From Peptoclostridium litorale DSM 5388 (GTDB lineage Bacteria > Bacillota > Clostridia > Peptostreptococcales > Peptostreptococcaceae): DNA of 64,000 bases. The translations under genes were made by a program, and so were the position numbers. The stretch covers positions 310,001 to 374,000 of the forward strand of contig NZ_FSRH01000001.1 in NCBI RefSeq assembly GCF_900141635.1, written 5' to 3'. Positions 7,590-16,938 of this stretch are shown one piece after another. The notes beneath the pieces were generated by a model that made no database searches, was not told the DNA's origin, and saw only the letters and a program-made list of their open reading frames with translations. The stretch's first letter is position 1. Each line of letters starts with the position of its first letter.

Positions 7590-9818
7590 CTAAATCGACT
7601 CGTGGAATGTCCTTTTTATGACCTCCATTTGCTGCTCCCTTGTGAGCCTGTTGAAATTGACCGCGTATCCCGAAACTCTTATTGTAAGCGTAGGGTATTT
7701 GCCCGGATTCTCCATTGCATCTATAAGAGTCTCCCTGTTCATGACATTTACGTTCAGGTGGTGCGCTCCTTGGCAGAAGTAACCGTCAAGTATTGAAACC
7801 AGGTTGTCCTTCCTTTGAACTTCGTCTCTTCCAAGTGCCTTTGGAACTATGGAGAATGTGTTCGACACCCCGTCCTCACATACCTTCCTGTATGGGATCT
7901 TGGCAACAGAGTTGAGCGACGCAAGAGCTCCCGATTCATCCCTTCCGTGCATTGGGTTCGCTCCCGGGGCGAACGCCTCTCCCGCCTTTCTTCCGTCAGG
8001 AGTCGATCCCGTCTTTTTGCCATATACTACATTCGATGTTATTGTAAGCACCGAAAGTGTGTGCTTTGCATCCCTGTATGTCTTGTGCTTTTTAAGCTCC
8101 GATGTGAATTTTTCAAGAAGCTCCACTGCTATCGAATCGACCCTGTCGTCATCGTTTCCGTACTTTGGAAAATCCCCTTCTATATCAAAGTCCACAGCTA
8201 TTCCATCTTTTCTCACAGGCCTCACATTCGCGTGCTTTATGGCGCTAAGTGAATCCGCCGCAACCGACAGCCCTGCAACTCCAAACGCCATGAGCCTTTC
8301 GACCTCTGTATCGTGAAGCGCCATCTGACTCGCCTCGTATGCGTACTTGTCGTGCATATAGTGTATTATGTTCATTGTATTTACATAAAGCCCCGCGACA
8401 TATTCCAAAAGTTTGAAGTATGCTTCTTTAATCTTTTCATACTCAAGCACTTCATCTTCAATTCTGTCTACGCCTTCAACCACAAGCTTGCCGCTCTTTT
8501 CGTCGACCCCTCCATTTATGGCATAAAGCAGAGCCTTTCCAAGGTTGCACCTTGCTCCGAAAAACTGCATCTGCTTTCCAATATCCATTGCAGATACGCA
8601 GCACGCGATGCCGTAATCGTCCCCGTATATAGGTCTCATTATGTCGTCGTTTTCATACTGGATAGCCCCTGTCTCTATGGACATTTTCGCGCAGTACTTT
8701 TTAAACCCTTCCGGAAGCCTTTCAGACCAAAGGACAGTCATGTTAGGCTCAGGCGATGGTCCAAGATTTGTAAGCGTGTGAAGGAATCTGAACGAGTTTT
8801 TAGTCACAAGGGTTTTCCCTATTGTGCCCATTCCCCCTATGACCTCGGTTATCCAGTTTGGATCGCCCGCAAACAGGTCGTTGTATTCAGGAGTCCTAAG
8901 ATGCCTTGCAAATCTAAGCTTTATTACGAACTGGTCTATAAGCTCCTGGGCCTCTTTTTCTGTAAGATTGTTTTCCCTTATATCTCTTTCGATATATATG
9001 TCAAGGAATGTATTCACCCTTCCAAGAGACATTGCCGCCCCGTTGTTTTCCTTTATACCTGCAAGATATGCAAAATATACAAATTGGACAGCCTCCCTCG
9101 CATCATTTGCCGGCTGCGATATGTCAAATCCATAAGAGATTGCCATGCTTTTTATCTTCTGAAGCGACCTTATCTGCTCATTCACTTCTTCCCTCTGCCT
9201 TATTACCTGCTCGCTCATTTCCCAGGCAATATCTTTCAGGTCATTCTTTTTCATTTCTATCAGGAAGTCCGCTCCATAAAGTGCAAGCCTTCTGTAGTCC
9301 CCTATTATCCTTCCCCTTCCATATGCATCCGGAAGTCCCGTAAGAAGTCCTGCGCTTCTAGCTTTTCTCATCTCATCTGTATATGCATCAAAAACCCCGT
9401 CGTTGTGAGTCTTTCTGTAGTTTTTGAAAACCTCCCCCATATCAGGGTCCATCTCGTATCCGTATGCATTAAGGGCTCCTTCGGCCATTCTTATGCCGCC
9501 GAAAGGATTTACCATCCTCTTTAGAGGAGCGTCTGTTTGAAGTCCCACTATGACCTCGTTGTCCCTGTCTATATATCCGGCCTCGAAGCCGTCTATTCCA
9601 GATACGTTCTTTGTGTCTACGTCCAAAACTCCATTTTCAAGCTCCTTTGAGAGAAGTTCCATGCAATAGTTCCAAAGTGCACTCGTCTTTTCAGTAGTAT
9701 CTTCGAGGAAAGATTCGTCCCCTAGGTAAGGCTCATAATTTTTCTGTATGAAGTCCCTAACGTCTATTCCTTCTGCCCATATTCCCGGTTTAAATCCTCT
9801 CCACTGCTTCATATCCAT
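7590..9818 (-). CDS. pflB: Formate acetyltransferase (pyruvate formate-lyase)
   Basis: This glycyl radical enzyme converts pyruvate and CoA to acetyl-CoA and formate. The product is 742 residues, the normal length. The catalytic Cys pair is in [15 protein letters not shown] near residue 420, and the radical glycine is in [11 protein letters not shown] near the C-terminus. The ATG at 9818 follows AGGAGG by 8 bases; the open frame continues upstream only because it runs through the riboswitch leader. The leader carries a ZTP riboswitch, an intrinsic terminator and a hairpin over the ribosome site. ZTP signals low 10-formyl-tetrahydrofolate, so control by one-carbon status makes sense for a formate producer. 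Confidence 0.97.
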   Translation of the reverse strand: MDMKQWRGFKPGIWAEGIDVRDFIQKNYEPYLGDESFLEDTTEKTSALWNYCMELLSKELENGVLDVDTKNVSGIDGFEAGYIDRDNEVIVGLQTDAPLKRMVNPFGGIRMAEGALNAYGYEMDPDMGEVFKNYRKTHNDGVFDAYTDEMRKARSAGLLTGLPDAYGRGRIIGDYRRLALYGADFLIEMKKNDLKDIAWEMSEQVIRQREEVNEQIRSLQKIKSMAISYGFDISQPANDAREAVQFVYFAYLAGIKENNGAAMSLGRVNTFLDIYIERDIRENNLTEKEAQELIDQFVIKLRFARHLRTPEYNDLFAGDPNWITEVIGGMGTIGKTLVTKNSFRFLHTLTNLGPSPEPNMTVLWSERLPEGFKKYCAKMSIETGAIQYENDDIMRPIYGDDYGIACCVSAMDIGKQMQFFGARCNLGKALLYAINGGVDEKSGKLVVEGVDRIEDEVLEYEKIKEAYFKLLEYVAGLYVNTMNIIHYMHDKYAYEASQMALHDTEVERLMAFGVAGLSVAADSLSAIKHANVRPVRKDGIAVDFDIEGDFPKYGNDDDRVDSIAVELLEKFTSELKKHKTYRDAKHTLSVLTITSNVVYGKKTGSTPDGRKAGEAFAPGANPMHGRDESGALASLNSVAKIPYRKVCEDGVSNTFSIVPKALGRDEVQRKDNLVSILDGYFCQGAHHLNVNVMNRETLIDAMENPGKYPTLTIRVSGYAVNFNRLTREQQMEVIKRTFHESI

Positions 9819-9825
9819 ATAAAAA

Positions 9826-9858
9826 ACCTCCTTGACATTTTTATTATGTCCAGGAGGT
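9826..9858 (-). promoter_or_regulatory. Hairpin occluding the pflB ribosome-binding site
   Basis: In the pflB leader RNA, ACCTCCTGGACA (9858 to 9847) can pair with TGTCAAGGAGGT (9837 to 9826), 11 of 12 positions, across a 9-base loop. The right arm contains the AGGAGG ribosome site, so the folded form would block initiation. It lies immediately after the riboswitch terminator. Confidence 0.65.
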
Positions 9859-9860
9859 CC

Positions 9861-9900
9861 AAAAAAATACAGACCGCCCGGACTAAGTGCCCAGGCGGTC
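9861..9900 (-). terminator. Intrinsic terminator of the ZTP riboswitch
   Basis: GACCGCC and GGCGGTC arms, followed on the minus strand by TGTATTTTTTT. The left arm is also the conserved CCGCC of the riboswitch aptamer, so ligand binding and terminator formation should exclude each other. Confidence 0.88.
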
Positions 9901-9960
9901 GGCTGTATATTCAGTTTCATGCTCCACGTGGTTGATTCCACTATTTCCGCCAGTCGCATA
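9872..9960 (-). ncRNA. ZTP (pfl-motif) riboswitch upstream of pflB
   Basis: The minus strand holds the family's conserved blocks in order: GCGACTGGCG, then the hairpin GTGGAATCAACCAC followed by GTGGAGCAT, then after a linker GCCGACCGCCTGGGCA. These match my memory of the pfl RNA motif, which senses ZTP/ZMP (purine precursor that accumulates when 10-formyl-tetrahydrofolate is short). The pairing with the downstream terminator suggests an ON switch: ligand holds CCGCC in the pseudoknot and transcription continues into pflB. Confidence 0.9.
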
Positions 9961-10049
9961 AAACTCTAAATTCTGTTCAAAACATGTCCAGCCGTTTGCC
10001 AGCCATATCAAGCGCGGCTTTTCGCCAAGCTGATGTTTAATGTATACTC

Positions 10050-10078
10050 ATATTATCATCTTGTATACGTTTTGTCAA
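10050..10078 (-). promoter_or_regulatory. SigA promoter for the pflB leader
   Basis: TTGACA (10078-10073) and TAATAT (10055-10050) on the minus strand are separated by exactly 17 bases. Transcription would start near 10043 and give an approximately 80-base 5' segment before the riboswitch core. Confidence 0.8.
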
Positions 10079-10213
10079 CAATAGGTGATATAGTTCGTAT
10101 TTTCCGAATGTTTGCATCTGTTAAAAGATGGTATAATTGTTTTTGTTCGGATTTTGTTGAGCGTCATGTAAATATAACCCGCGTTCCCCCTTCAAGTGGT
10201 CTGCATCAGTCTA

Positions 10214-10393
10214 TCATCGTACTTCCCTTTTAAAGTAAAACCAGCTGCCGTCAATTCCTGAAAGCTCCCAGCCTTCACGCCCCAGTTCATTGAGCTTCTC
10301 GGCAATTCCGCTGTTGTATCCGCTTTTTGCAGCTTTGAATATGCTTTTGAGTTCTATCTGAAGCTGTTCAACCCTGTATTCATACTGTTTCAT
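10214..10393 (-). CDS. Small DUF4177-like protein
   Basis: A 59-residue protein that begins MKQYEYRVEQLQIE and contains LNELGREGWELSGIDGSW. The pattern of an N-terminal YEY strand and an LN-x-LG-x-EGWEL motif is that of DUF4177 proteins, whose role is unknown. GGGAGGG lies 8 bases before the ATG at 10393. It follows the FIST-domain gene by 48 bases on the same strand and may share its transcript. Its stop is about 135 bases upstream of the pflB promoter. Confidence 0.8.
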   Translation of the reverse strand: MKQYEYRVEQLQIELKSIFKAAKSGYNSGIAEKLNELGREGWELSGIDGSWFYFKREVR

Positions 10394-10441
10394 GTTGCAT
10401 CCCTCCCGATGGGTTTTTCATGCATAATGTCAATATTATTT

Positions 10442-11515
10442 TTATATTTCCGCCATGAGCCCAAGCACTATCGACTTGTTGTGAATAACCAAATTACCGC
10501 TGTTTGTGGATGCAATTTCACCTATTGATAGAGCACCAAACACAATCGGCTCCATCCTTTTTTGGATGTTGTATAGTTCTTCTTCAAACCTTTCTTCAAG
10601 AAACATAGATCTGGAAATGCAGTTGAAAAGGAGCACCCTGTATTTTTCATGCGGGTTATTATAGGCGCACTCCTGAGATACCTCTATGGATGATTCCAAA
10701 AGCGTATCCGCATCCCCCTTCAGTATGTATATATCACTTTCCTTTGGAATATCAGCCACACAGACAATTTCTTTCATGTCGCTTAATTTGATAGGGTCCC
10801 TTACTATATCAGAATCTCCTTCTTGAGAAATTCCAAAAGGATGGTCCTTCGCATACGTGAAAAAGTCCTCCTTGCAAAGCACTATGTCTTCATTTTCTTC
10901 AATCACATGTCTATATACCTCAAATGCATTTTCCGAGTCAATTTCAGAGAGTATGTTTTCATTGGACTCTGTCACATAGAATGGACCTGAAAGGCGCTTC
11001 CATCCGTGCTTTACCCCCAATATGGTTTCCGCTTCTATAATGCTCACCATCAAAACATCTTTATACAACCCCTTGCTGTCAAATACACACGGCTTGTGAT
11101 CCATATTTGCAAATCCCGCTCCTCCACCTATATATTTAACCCCGCTGCCAAGTTTTCCATAAAGAGTGTCAGTCAATTCCCTTATCTTGCTAGAAAGCCC
11201 ATCTGCTATTACAACAGCAGTAGCGTTTTCAAGCATGCTAACATCCAAATTGCATCTCATCATGAATGGAAGCACCATTGTAGTGAGTACAGGCTTTGCC
11301 CTTTGGACTACAATGCCTTCAGCCTTGTTTTGCGCACCTACCAAAAGGCTTGGGAATATGCCTCCCATGAATCTGATTGACTTGGAATTGAGATATCCTA
11401 TCAGCCCGTCTACATATGAGGATGATTTATCAGCCACGAATATAATCAGTTCTTCATCATAAAATGTATTGCATTCAACAAAATTCTTAAAGCCTTCATA
11501 TGTTTTGAAATACAT
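10442..11515 (-). CDS. FIST-domain sensory protein
   Basis: A 357-residue protein with FIST N and FIST C domains, a fold proposed to bind small ligands such as amino acids in signalling systems. Visible features are the N-terminal strand-turn region (LIIFVADKSSSYVDGL), the GGIFPSLL segment, the central GAGFANMDHKPCVF, and in the second half LGVKHGWKRLSGPFYVT followed by ENAFEVYRHVI. The ATG at 11515 has GAGGAGGG upstream. No output domain is attached, so it would need a partner. The small DUF4177-like gene follows it. It is soluble, with no membrane segment. Confidence 0.8.
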   Translation of the reverse strand: MYFKTYEGFKNFVECNTFYDEELIIFVADKSSSYVDGLIGYLNSKSIRFMGGIFPSLLVGAQNKAEGIVVQRAKPVLTTMVLPFMMRCNLDVSMLENATAVVIADGLSSKIRELTDTLYGKLGSGVKYIGGGAGFANMDHKPCVFDSKGLYKDVLMVSIIEAETILGVKHGWKRLSGPFYVTESNENILSEIDSENAFEVYRHVIEENEDIVLCKEDFFTYAKDHPFGISQEGDSDIVRDPIKLSDMKEIVCVADIPKESDIYILKGDADTLLESSIEVSQECAYNNPHEKYRVLLFNCISRSMFLEERFEEELYNIQKRMEPIVFGALSIGEIASTNSGNLVIHNKSIVLGLMAEI

Positions 11516-11660
11516 AAAAACCCTCCTCAATATCATAAGCAATCTTGATGGTTTATACTCTTCAAGACTATGGTATATAACAAAAGATCTAAAGTCTAGC
11601 GTTTTAAGTGAATTTTAAACAAAACTTAAAGTTTAGCTTGTATTTATTACTCTCCAAAAT

Positions 11661-11705
11661 AAAAGAGGAGGAGGCAAGCCTAAAAGACTTGCCTCCCCTT
11701 CTTTT
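11661..11705. terminator. Terminator downstream of the SEC-C gene
   Basis: A stem GGAGGCAAG/CTTGCCTCC with loop CCTAAAAGA is flanked by AAAAGAGG and CCTTCTTTT. It probably ends minus-strand transcripts from the SEC-C gene. Confidence 0.75.
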
Positions 11706-11897
11706 ATTTCTACATTTTATGTTTTTAAGTATCTAATTTGCTCTCGCTTCCAAGCCTTTGCCGCCATATTCGAATTGAAGCCGTCAAAATAGTTTATCCC
11801 ATAAAATACGATGGGCCTGCTTTGCTCTTTTGTTTTAGTCTTTTTTGAAACAGCTCTTACTATGAAAGTGAAATATCTAAGCTCTTCGTGTTTTATA
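11706..11897 (-). other. Intergenic stretch with a startless open frame
   Basis: On the minus strand a frame is open from 11968 to a TAA at 11717, overlapping the end of the SEC-C gene in another frame. Its translation looks protein-like (HEELRYFTFIVRAV, then SRPIVFYGINYFDGF). It has no ATG, GTG or TTG until an ATG about 17 codons before its stop. It may be a relic of a lost gene or of a frameshifted extension. No function is assigned. Confidence 0.3.
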
Positions 11898-13019
11898 TTA
11901 AGCTTTACCCTTCCCGCAGCATTTTTTGTATTTGACTTTACTTCCGCAAGGACAAGGGTCGTTTCTGCCTACTTTTCCCTGAACCGCCTGCTTGTGCTTC
12001 ATTGACAGTACGTCTAAAAACGGCACCTCGTTTGCACGAGTGAACTGAGACGGCATAGCACCACGAAGGGCCCATCTTTTCATGTTACTCATAAGGTCTG
12101 TGATGATTTTTGAAAATTCATCCTTTTCCCCTTCAAGAGAGAACCCGTTCTCTTCAAGAAGCATTTCAGCGGCTTCATAAGTATACTTTTCCACTATGCA
12201 CATGTCTAATATTCCAGATATTATGTAATGCGCATGATTTTGGTCTTCACATCTGGCTTTAACAAAGCTTTCAAATTTTTTATAATGCAGCGACTCTTTG
12301 TCAAATTCATTTTTAGAATAGAAGCTTATTTCCGTCTTTGTAGGCATATAATAAGGCCGTTTTGCCACTTTCTTCAAAAACTCGCTATACTCCTGTTCAC
12401 CTTTTATACGGTTTGATATTATGCAGCCGTCTTCATACCTGAAGGCGCCTTGGCTGCTTGCATGCGTCTCCATACATGTCTTGGCCTCATCCAAAGTCAG
12501 CTTTTCCCTGTTGTGGCTGTTCCAGACATTCGCAAATTGGTCAAACCTGCAAGCTCCATATATATTGACCAGTGCTGTTGTATATGAAATATGTTGGTCG
12601 TCTTTTACATTTTCAACTACTTCACCAGCCAAAGCGTCTTCAATCATAGTTGAAAGCTCCTTTGGAATCACAGGATATATGTCCCCATTCAGGTTGTAAA
12701 GGAATACGCTTCCTTTTTTTTCCAAATTCTTGTACTCTTCATACTTTATGTCGCTCATATCCTTTGCAGGCCTTCCAGCCATGCTTCTTAAAAATTCTAC
12801 TGTATTTTTGTCCAGACCGGCTATGTCATCTTTAAAATTTTCAAGTATGTCCTGTGAAAGTTTTTCGCTCATTTTTGACTTTGTCCAGCTTACAGCCACA
12901 TTAGTTCCACGCATTTGTGCAATTTCAATAAGCTTTTTCTTTTTACAAGACATCAAACATTCAATAAGACCGCCCTTAGGTTCTCCCTTTATGCAGTCAA
13001 GCAATACTTTTTCTTTCAT
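11898..13019 (-). CDS. SEC-C motif protein
   Basis: A 373-residue protein that ends in a canonical SEC-C zinc motif, VGRNDPCPCGSKVKYKKCCG, like that at the C-terminus of SecA. The rest is mostly helical, charged and unassigned; RGTNVAVSWTKSKMSEKLSQDILENF near residue 40 resembles a helical Rho-N/SAP-like nucleic-acid-binding segment only loosely. SEC-C motifs bind zinc and often contact ribosomes or other proteins. A strong ribosome site is not visible before the ATG (AAAGGATGG...). The gene is followed by the terminator at 11661-11705. Confidence 0.7.
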   Translation of the reverse strand: MKEKVLLDCIKGEPKGGLIECLMSCKKKKLIEIAQMRGTNVAVSWTKSKMSEKLSQDILENFKDDIAGLDKNTVEFLRSMAGRPAKDMSDIKYEEYKNLEKKGSVFLYNLNGDIYPVIPKELSTMIEDALAGEVVENVKDDQHISYTTALVNIYGACRFDQFANVWNSHNREKLTLDEAKTCMETHASSQGAFRYEDGCIISNRIKGEQEYSEFLKKVAKRPYYMPTKTEISFYSKNEFDKESLHYKKFESFVKARCEDQNHAHYIISGILDMCIVEKYTYEAAEMLLEENGFSLEGEKDEFSKIITDLMSNMKRWALRGAMPSQFTRANEVPFLDVLSMKHKQAVQGKVGRNDPCPCGSKVKYKKCCGKGKA

Positions 13020-13068
13020 TTAAAAACCATCCTTTGCTGTCTAAAATACTAATTTATAATTTAATTTT

Positions 13069-13653
13069 TTATTTTTCAAGATATCCTTTTTCTATGCACT
13101 CGTCTATCATATTCATTGCAAACTCCCAAAGCTCTTTGGAGCCGCAATCTATGTGTGCATTTCTTTCAATAATCTGCTTTGATTCTATACCGTGATCCCT
13201 CCACGATTTTCCCTTTGTGGCGTAGTTCAAGAGAAGCGGCTGAAGCCTGTCCAAAGATGCGGCGTATTTTGACTCCGCTGTTTCCATCTGTTCGAATTCA
13301 TCCCAAAGCGATATCATCTCCTCGCATTGGTCTTTTGGAAGCATGCCAAAAATTCTCTTTGCGGCCTTTTCCTCACGTTCCCTCTTGTCATTATGGCCTT
13401 CTTTATCATAGCAGTATGTGTCCCCCGCGTCAATTTCTACTATATCGTGAATAAGAAGCATCTTTATAACCCTTAATACATCTATTTCCTCATTTGAATG
13501 CTCCAAAAGGAGTATTGCCATAAGCGATATGTGCCATGAGTGCTCTGCATCGTTTTCTCGTTCTTTGCCGTCTGTGAGTATGGACTGCCTCAGTATTCTC
13601 TTTAGCTTGTCCACCTCAAGTATGAATTCTATCTGCTTTTTAAGCCTTTCCAT
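13069..13653 (-). CDS. HD-domain phosphohydrolase (YfbR/HDDC2-like)
   Basis: The 194-residue product has the HD metal set H...HD...D: AEHSWHISLMA near residue 38, LLIHDIVEIDAGDTYCYD near 70 and a distal Asp near residue 125. This arrangement is that of 5'-deoxynucleotidase YfbR and eukaryotic HDDC2. The likely activity is dephosphorylation of nucleoside monophosphates in the cytoplasm. The ATG at 13653 follows GGAGG by 6-7 bases, and the longer frame start has no ribosome site. It stands alone between the hydrolase gene and the SEC-C gene. Confidence 0.85.
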   Translation of the reverse strand: MERLKKQIEFILEVDKLKRILRQSILTDGKERENDAEHSWHISLMAILLLEHSNEEIDVLRVIKMLLIHDIVEIDAGDTYCYDKEGHNDKREREEKAAKRIFGMLPKDQCEEMISLWDEFEQMETAESKYAASLDRLQPLLLNYATKGKSWRDHGIESKQIIERNAHIDCGSKELWEFAMNMIDECIEKGYLEK

Positions 13654-13715
13654 TTCATTCCTCCAAAACAAGTTGCGCTGTATTATAATTCTGAAAAAGC
13701 CCTTGGCTTCAAAGC

Positions 13716-14423
13716 CTATGAGACCTTATCCCCCACCCGGCGTAAAAACTCCTCTATAAGCGTCCCCACCTCATGCTTGTATTCGCTCTGCAATACCTGG
13801 TGCCCTCCGCCTTCTACATACTCGAGACTTTTTACTCTTGATGATATGTTGTCATATATATAATTTGAGCTGGTTTTTCTGACTGTATCGTCGTCAACTG
13901 ACTGAATCACAAGAAAAGGGGTTTTGACAAGCGGCATGCGCTTTTTTGTCTTTTTGAGCAGAATCTTAAAATTTAAAAGGGCCTTTATCGGAAATTTCCC
14001 CGACGATTTTACATATCTTTTGATATTCAAATACTCCCCTTTTTTTATGTCATTTGTAATATTTTTCACTATGAGCTCAATGTCCCAGTAGTATACAGGT
14101 GTGTTTATGGTTGTAATAGAGGAAATCTTGTGTTTGAGAGCAAGATTTATCCCTATCAGGCCTCCCATTGAGAATCCTATCACATGCACATTCTCGCATT
14201 CTTCCATAAGCTTTTCGAGCTCTTTTTCGGCCGATTCTATCCACTGGGCATATCCCCCATTCCTGAGGTCTTTCCTTTTCCCCGTGTGGCCGGCAAGACT
14301 TGCACGCCTCACAATGAATCCGGATTTTTCAATATGCGGCACTATGCCATCTATCTCGTAATGCCCTCCTCCAAATCCATGCACTAAAAGGCAGCCTGTT
14401 TTATTTTTTTCCAAAACAATCAA
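13716..14423 (-). CDS. Alpha/beta hydrolase (carboxylesterase-like)
   Basis: A 235-residue cytoplasmic hydrolase similar in layout to monoglyceride lipases and esterase Est30. It has the oxyanion segment LLVHGFGGGHYE near residue 15, the nucleophile elbow GFSMGG near residue 85, an acid in VIQSVDDDTV near 185 and the catalytic His in EGGGHQVL near 212. The TTG start at 14423 overlaps the TGA of the preceding membrane-protein gene by four bases, so the pair is probably coupled. The substrate is unknown. Confidence 0.85.
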   Translation of the reverse strand: MIVLEKNKTGCLLVHGFGGGHYEIDGIVPHIEKSGFIVRRASLAGHTGKRKDLRNGGYAQWIESAEKELEKLMEECENVHVIGFSMGGLIGINLALKHKISSITTINTPVYYWDIELIVKNITNDIKKGEYLNIKRYVKSSGKFPIKALLNFKILLKKTKKRMPLVKTPFLVIQSVDDDTVRKTSSNYIYDNISSRVKSLEYVEGGGHQVLQSEYKHEVGTLIEEFLRRVGDKVS

Positions 14424-15142
14424 TCCCTTCGCAAAGACCTACTTAGATTAAAATACAACCTTTCGCCGCTTTTGCAGCTTTCTATATAAAAACTGAAGTC
14501 CCGGCTGGATCCGCTGCCTCTAAAATCACCAGAGTCATTGCTTTGCGGATATGTAAGTTCCAAATGTCTTTCGTCTTTAGGCATAATGCTTATTTCAGCC
14601 TGTCCATTTTCAGTCATTGCGTAATAGACTCCTGTTTTACTGGCAGTCCCATCAATTACCACGTTGAATTTGACCTCTTCACTTCCCTTGTTCTCAAAGA
14701 CCAGGTTGCATTTAAGGTTCACCATATCCTTGTTTTCGTCAAATTCGTATGTAATCACACTTTGGTCCTTATCACAGTATAATGCCTTTACGTCCTTTTG
14801 AAAAGACCTTCCAAGCTCTTCTGCCCCAAAATATGCTTTAGGCAGCATAATCGCCAAAACTATTATAAAAATGATTATGTTTTCGGCTATGATTTTGCAA
14901 ATCCCGCCCTGTTTTTTCCAGCACTTTTTGAGATTTCCGCCAAATATAAAAAGAAGCGCCAATCCAAAAACAGATGAATAATTCAGCCCGCTTTCACCGC
15001 CACTCCACACCGGTATTCCCAATGAATAGAATATCCTGTCGGCAAGCACTATTGAGCTCCTATTTGTCGAAAGACGTCCTGTCAGCGTGGCTCCAATGAG
15101 CAACGCATAAATCCATCCCTTTATATTGTCCTTATTTTTCAT
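14420..15142 (-). CDS. Membrane protein of unknown function
   Basis: A 240-residue protein I do not recognise. It has a short hydrophobic N-terminal segment (WIYALLIGATLTG), a second helix (VFGLALLFIFGG), a third (ENIIIFIIVLAIMLP), and then about 130 residues that look like an extracytoplasmic beta-rich domain (NLKCNLVFENKGSEEVKFNV). AGGAGG precedes the ATG. It is coupled to the downstream esterase-like gene by a four-base overlap, so the two may act together at the envelope. Confidence 0.75.
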   Translation of the reverse strand: MKNKDNIKGWIYALLIGATLTGRLSTNRSSIVLADRIFYSLGIPVWSGGESGLNYSSVFGLALLFIFGGNLKKCWKKQGGICKIIAENIIIFIIVLAIMLPKAYFGAEELGRSFQKDVKALYCDKDQSVITYEFDENKDMVNLKCNLVFENKGSEEVKFNVVIDGTASKTGVYYAMTENGQAEISIMPKDERHLELTYPQSNDSGDFRGSGSSRDFSFYIESCKSGERLYFNLSRSLRRD

Positions 15143-15384
15143 TCTTTCCTCCTGCCAGTGTCAACTTCAAAATTTCGTTCGCACTTTCAAAGCCGCAGCG
15201 CCCAGCCTGATATTGTATTTGTCAATATCAAGCCCCCTGTATATTCCTTATTCTTTTTATTTTATTAAGAATTGCCAAAACATCCAAATAAAAGCTCATT
15301 CAAAATACAAAGCTTCTCTCTGGTGTTTTTCGATCGTATTGATATTTTAGCCTTTTCTACTATATATTAACATATCAATATAAA
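15143..15384. other. Intergenic region, no confident gene
   Basis: The stretch is AT-rich. A short minus-strand frame ending near 15170 reads DIDKYNIRLGAAALKVRTKF and then stops, which could be a scrap of an old gene, but it has no supported start. I see no RNA element. Confidence 0.35.
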
Positions 15385-15424
15385 AAGCCAAAGGACCTTT
15401 CGCTAATAGCGGCGGCCCTTCGGC
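15385..15424 (-). terminator. Terminator of the iron alcohol dehydrogenase gene
   Basis: On the minus strand GCCGAAGGGCC pairs with GGTCCTTTGGC and is followed by TTTTTATA. It lies about 50 bases past the stop codon. Confidence 0.8.
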
Positions 15425-15476
15425 ATATTTAAAAAGTTGATTTTTGAAAGCGGTATACCTGTTTGATATCTCTATA

Positions 15477-16670
15477 TTATTTCGATGTAACCAGTGTCTT
15501 CCCTTCAAAATATTCCCTTTTTATGTCCTCTCCATAGAATGCCGCCTTGTATATCATTGCAACGTCTTCTGGGCAGCTATCCTTTGGATTTGTAAGTGTG
15601 CATGGATCTTCAAAAGCGTTCTTGGACATTCTATCAAGCACTTCATTGAATTTGGCTTCTGATATTTCAACTTCATCCACGTCTTTGAATGAAAGCGGAA
15701 TGCCCAGATTTCTGTTAAGGTCTTTTATGGCCTCTGAAAGGTCTTCAACGCCAAGAGCTCTTTCCACGTCCGCATATCTGTCAGTTCCCATTTTATTGTA
15801 CTGAACTATATAAGGCATTAGTATTGCATTTGCAAGTCCGTGTGTAACCCCAAACTCCCCGCCTATCTTGTGTGCAAGGCTGTGAACAAGTCCGAGCGAT
15901 GCGTTAGTGAATGCCATTCCCGCAAGAGTCGACGCATTGTGCATGTCATCCCTTGCCTTCATGTCGTCAGGATTTGAATAGGCCTGTGGAAGCTTGTTGA
16001 ATACAAGATCTATCGCCTTGAGGGCTATAGGGTCTGTATAGCTTGTGGCATTTGTAGAAACATACGCCTCCAGAGCGTGTGCAAGAACGTCCATTCCAGT
16101 GTTTGCAGTGATATGTGCTGGCATTTTTGCCGGAAGTTTAGGGTCAAGTATTGCAACGTCAGGAGTCATTTCATACGAAACTATAGGATATTTAATGTGG
16201 TTTTTAGTATCTGTTATAACTGAGAATGCTGTTATTTCAGATGCAGTTCCGCTTGTTGATGGTATGGCAACGAATCTCGCCTTGTTTCTAAGCTTTGGCA
16301 TGCTTCCAGGCTCTATTATGTCTTCGAATTTCAGCTCTGGGTGCTCATAAAACGCCCACATTACTTTTGCAGCGTCAAGAGCTGATCCTCCTCCTATCGC
16401 AACTATCCAGTCAGGCTCGAATCTTCTCATTGCCTCAGCACCTGAAACAACTGTATCGACAGATGGGTTTGGCTCTACTCCATCTATTATTTCAACTGCC
16501 ATTCCTCCCTTTTCCAAAAGGGCTTTGGCTTCATCTAAAAATCCAAACTTCTTCATAGAGCTTCCGCCTGTAACAAGCATTGCTCTTTTTCCTTCAAGCT
16601 CTGCTAGGTAAGCTAGTGATCCTTCTCCGAAGACTACGTCCTTTGGCACTCTAAACCATTGTAAACCCAT
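15477..16670 (-). CDS. Iron-containing alcohol dehydrogenase
   Basis: A 397-residue group III alcohol dehydrogenase that interconverts alcohols and aldehydes with NAD(P)H. It has the nucleotide-binding GGGSALDAAKVMWAFYE near residue 95, TSGTASEITAFSVIT near 145, and the iron site in ANTGMDVLAHALEAYVS and GLVHSLAHKIGGEFGVTHG (His ligands). I chose the ATG at 16670, eight bases after GGAG; a GTG at 16679 overlaps the ribosome site. A sigma-54 promoter and triple repeats lie upstream, and the divergent neighbour is an AcoR-type activator, so control by that activator is likely. The alcohol substrate is unknown. Confidence 0.93.
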   Translation of the reverse strand: MGLQWFRVPKDVVFGEGSLAYLAELEGKRAMLVTGGSSMKKFGFLDEAKALLEKGGMAVEIIDGVEPNPSVDTVVSGAEAMRRFEPDWIVAIGGGSALDAAKVMWAFYEHPELKFEDIIEPGSMPKLRNKARFVAIPSTSGTASEITAFSVITDTKNHIKYPIVSYEMTPDVAILDPKLPAKMPAHITANTGMDVLAHALEAYVSTNATSYTDPIALKAIDLVFNKLPQAYSNPDDMKARDDMHNASTLAGMAFTNASLGLVHSLAHKIGGEFGVTHGLANAILMPYIVQYNKMGTDRYADVERALGVEDLSEAIKDLNRNLGIPLSFKDVDEVEISEAKFNEVLDRMSKNAFEDPCTLTNPKDSCPEDVAMIYKAAFYGEDIKREYFEGKTLVTSK

Positions 16671-16873
16671 TTCCACCACTCCTATTCAGTATATTTTTAT
16701 TTGTAATTTCGATTATAACACCAGCGCGATTACAATATAATCATTTTATGGTATCCAATTGTATATTTACCACATTTTATATGCTATAAACTTTTTTATA
16801 AAGCATTTTCATTTGCCTGTAAATGGAATTTCATCCCCCTTTTCAAATATTTTTGTATCTGCATTTACATAAA

Positions 16874-16888
16874 GAAATTTCCATGCCA
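16874..16888 (-). promoter_or_regulatory. Sigma-54 promoter of the iron alcohol dehydrogenase
   Basis: The minus strand reads TGGCATGGAAATTTC. The -24 element matches well, but the -12 element has TTTC where TTGC is expected, so the promoter is weaker than its siblings or this is an imperfect call. It gives a leader of about 190 bases. Confidence 0.65.
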
Positions 16889-16938
16889 AAAATAAAATGA
16901 TAGTTTTTTCACTATTTTTAGCTTTCACATTTGCTCCA

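Noticed and set aside
8313-9524. A 403-codon open frame on the plus strand opposite pflB
   Set aside because: It is antisense to a well-supported gene and its composition (rich in Cys, His, Tyr) is that of a shadow frame.
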